Assembly: GCA_021205695.1 (NCBI GenBank)
Contig: JAJPXB010000019.1
Location: 22,544 to 86,543 of the forward strand
Reading direction: 5' to 3'
Source of the DNA: Clostridiales bacterium
GTDB taxonomy: Bacteria > Bacillota > Clostridia > Oscillospirales > Oscillospiraceae
DNA length: 64,000 bases
The position numbers and the translations under genes are program-made. Below are positions 62,365 through 64,000 of the stretch, in pieces. The notes beneath the pieces are model-generated. The model was not told where the DNA came from. It did not search any database and saw only the letters and a program-made list of their open reading frames with translations. Position 1 is the first letter of the stretch; every line of letters begins with the position of its first letter.

Positions 62365-64000
62365 ATGTGCGGCATTGCCGGTTTTTGTGATTTTACCCAG
62401 GACATCCGAGGCCCGGAGTGGCAGGTGGTGGGCTGGAGCATGGCCCGGACGATGGAGCGCCGGGGGCCGGACGACGGCGGCCAGTGGCGGGCGCCCCACT
62501 GCCTGATGGCCCACCGCCGCCTGGCGGTCATCGACCCGGAGCAGGGACAGCAGCCGATGACGGTTTCGCTGGAGGGGCGCACTTTCGCCCTGTGCTACAA
62601 TGGGGAGCTCTACAACACGGACGCCCTCCGCGCCCGTCTCTCCGCTCTGGGGCACCGTTTCCGCACCCGGTCGGATACGGAGGTGGTGCTCCACGCCTGC
62701 ATTCAGTACGGGCCGGAGGTGGGGGAGCAGCTGGAGGGCATTTTCGCCTTCGCCTTCTGGGACGGGGCGTCTCTGCTGCTGGTGCGGGACCGGTTCGGAG
62801 TGAAGCCCCTCTTTTACGCCCGGATGGGGGACGCGCTGGTATTCGCCTCCGAGCCGAAGGCCCTGTTCCGCTATCCCGGCCTGATCCCCAGGGCGGATCG
62901 GGAGACCTGGCAGGAGGTGCTGGCCATCAACCCCGCCCGGACGCCGGGACACGGGGTGTTTGCCGGAGTGCGGGAGCTGCCGCCGGGACATCTGCTCCGC
63001 ATGACCCGGGACGGCGTCGCCCAGGCCCGGTGGTGGAACCTGCTCAGCCTCCCCCACCGGGAGAGCTACGAGGACACGGTGGCCCACCTCCGGGAGCTGC
63101 TGGTGGGGGCCATCCGGCGGCAGCTGGTCAGCGACGTGCCCCTGTGCACCCTGCTCTCCGGAGGGCTGGACTCCTCCATCATCACCGCCGTGGCCGCCCG
63201 AACCTACGAGGCGGAGGGCCGGGAGCCGCTGGAGACCTATTCCTTCGACTACACCGGGAACCGTGCGTACTTCCGCCCCAGCGCCTTCCAGCCCGACGCC
63301 GACTGGCCCTGGGTGGAGCGGATGCAGCGGGAATTTGGCACCCGGCACCGGGTACTCACCTGTCCCCAGGAGCCGCTGGTGGAGCTGCTGGAACCGGCCA
63401 TGGAGGCCCGGGATATGCCGGGGATGGCGGACGTGGACTCCTCTCTCCTCTATTTCTGCCGGGAGATCCGGAAAAACCACACGGTGGCCCTCTCCGGCGA
63501 GTGCTCGGATGAGATCTTCGGAGGCTATCCCTGGTTCCACCGAAAGGATATGCTGGAGAGCGACACCTTCCCCTGGTGTATGGACTTCTCCGCCCGCTCC
63601 GCCGTGCTGAACCCCGAGCTGGTCGCTTCCCTGGAGCTGGAGGACTACGCCCGCTCCCGCTGCCAGGAGAGCCGCCGGGCCACGCCCCGGCTGGAGGGAG
63701 AGACGGGAGAGGCCGCCCGCCGTCGGGAGGTGGGCTGGCTCAATCTGAACTGGTTCATGACCGGGCTGCTGGATCGAAAGGATCGGATGAGTATGTATTC
63801 CGGCCTGGAGGTGCGGGTGCCCTTCTGTGACCATCATCTGGTGGAGTACGTCTGGAACGTCCCCTGGGAGATGAAGAGCAGGGACGGGGTGCGCAAGCAG
63901 GTGCTCCGGGATGCCGCAGCCGGCCTGCTGCCGGAGGATGTGCGCAACCGCCCCAAGGCGCGCGGCCCCCCGGCCCCCCACCCCCCCAGCCAGGCCCGGG
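62365..64000 (+). CDS. asnB: Asparagine synthetase B, glutamine-hydrolysing (3' end beyond window)
   Basis: Makes asparagine using glutamine as nitrogen donor. About 545 codons visible. N-terminal glutaminase domain beginning MCGIAGF with nucleophile C2, then RRGPDDGG and CYNGELYN; the synthetase domain has the PP-loop LLSGGLDSS, SGECSDEIFGGYPW and RKDRMSMYSGLEVRVPF. ATG 62365 follows AAGGAGG. It is missing from the ORF track because it runs off the end. The last 15 codons read ARGPPAPHPPSQAR, where the family has a conserved SPYPKTHNP-like segment; the DNA there is nearly all C and G. This may be an error or decay. Confidence 0.92.
   Translation, partial: MCGIAGFCDFTQDIRGPEWQVVGWSMARTMERRGPDDGGQWRAPHCLMAHRRLAVIDPEQGQQPMTVSLEGRTFALCYNGELYNTDALRARLSALGHRFRTRSDTEVVLHACIQYGPEVGEQLEGIFAFAFWDGASLLLVRDRFGVKPLFYARMGDALVFASEPKALFRYPGLIPRADRETWQEVLAINPARTPGHGVFAGVRELPPGHLLRMTRDGVAQARWWNLLSLPHRESYEDTVAHLRELLVGAIRRQLVSDVPLCTLLSGGLDSSIITAVAARTYEAEGREPLETYSFDYTGNRAYFRPSAFQPDADWPWVERMQREFGTRHRVLTCPQEPLVELLEPAMEARDMPGMADVDSSLLYFCREIRKNHTVALSGECSDEIFGGYPWFHRKDMLESDTFPWCMDFSARSAVLNPELVASLELEDYARSRCQESRRATPRLEGETGEAARRREVGWLNLNWFMTGLLDRKDRMSMYSGLEVRVPFCDHHLVEYVWNVPWEMKSRDGVRKQVLRDAAAGLLPEDVRNRPKARGPPAPHPPSQAR

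Overview
The window is a GC-rich chromosomal segment from a spore-forming, low-GC-lineage Gram-positive bacterium with an unusually GC-rich genome. It most resembles an anaerobic gut clostridium of the Oscillospiraceae (Flavonifractor/Lawsonibacter-like); that placement is inference. The supporting evidence is a perfect CIRCE element before hrcA-grpE-dnaK-dnaJ, spo0A and the spore protease gpr, sigma-A type promoters (TTGACA/17/TATAAT), frequent TTG and GTG starts with strong AGGAGG sites, and teichoic-acid-type genes. No rRNA, tRNA, CRISPR array, transposase or phage gene was recognised.

Layout. 0-2 kb: folate uptake (folT) and retention (folC) behind a leader with two mutually exclusive hairpins. 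2.1-7.3 kb: HrcA-controlled heat-shock operon. 7.35-9.3 kb: YtrA-type GntR regulator with an ABC exporter; a perfect operator-like palindrome covers the promoter. 9.3-11.1 kb: asnA and ung. 11.2-16 kb (mostly minus strand): spo0A, with 0A-box-like sites upstream, aquaporin, an HD-domain protein, a PrsA-like foldase lipoprotein and a small CFI-box protein. 16-19.2 kb: MATE exporter, then a decayed pair made of a frameshifted TetR gene and a P-type ATPase with internal deletions. 19.2-22.6 kb (minus): adenosine deaminase, MTA/SAH nucleosidase, LuxS (activated methyl cycle) and mannonate dehydratase.

23.0-37.8 kb is one compact 13-gene plus-strand cluster for cell-surface glycan decoration. It holds tagD, a 1239-residue YfhO-type membrane protein with an extra N-terminal membrane region, a WecE-like sugar aminotransferase broken by a frameshift, two tandem duplicated polytopic membrane proteins, a CsbB/GtrB-type polyprenyl-phosphate glycosyltransferase, an ATP-grasp ligase, a CapK-like adenylating enzyme, a pair of ArnE/ArnF-like mini-flippase subunits, a hexapeptide acetyltransferase, and rmlA-rmlB. 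Read together (inference), it would make a dTDP-amino-deoxyhexose, possibly acylate it, and use lipid-linked sugars to decorate an extracellular polymer, perhaps glycerol teichoic acid. The polymerase-type partners (two tandem CDP-glycerol glycerophosphotransferases) lie at 50.7-53.2 kb. This cluster is the best candidate for an undescribed system.

37.9-42.7 kb: aroE-aroD, a family 4 uracil-DNA glycosylase, and an NrtA/SsuA-like ABC importer with an attenuator-like leader. 42.8-46.3 kb (minus): a lone HlyD-type adaptor and argS. 46.7-50.6 kb: a secreted HELTH metallopeptidase-like lipoprotein, an aminotransferase, ruvX and a DUF1292 gene. 53.3-58.1 kb: a small membrane protein, gpr, rpsT (TTG start), yihY, a lipoprotein N-acetylmuramoyl-L-alanine amidase and tatD. 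58.2-62.0 kb: a very large secreted protein with eight Fn3-like repeats and a C-terminal L,D-transpeptidase-like domain. 62.4 kb to the end: asnB, cut by the window edge and ending in a suspicious C-rich stretch.
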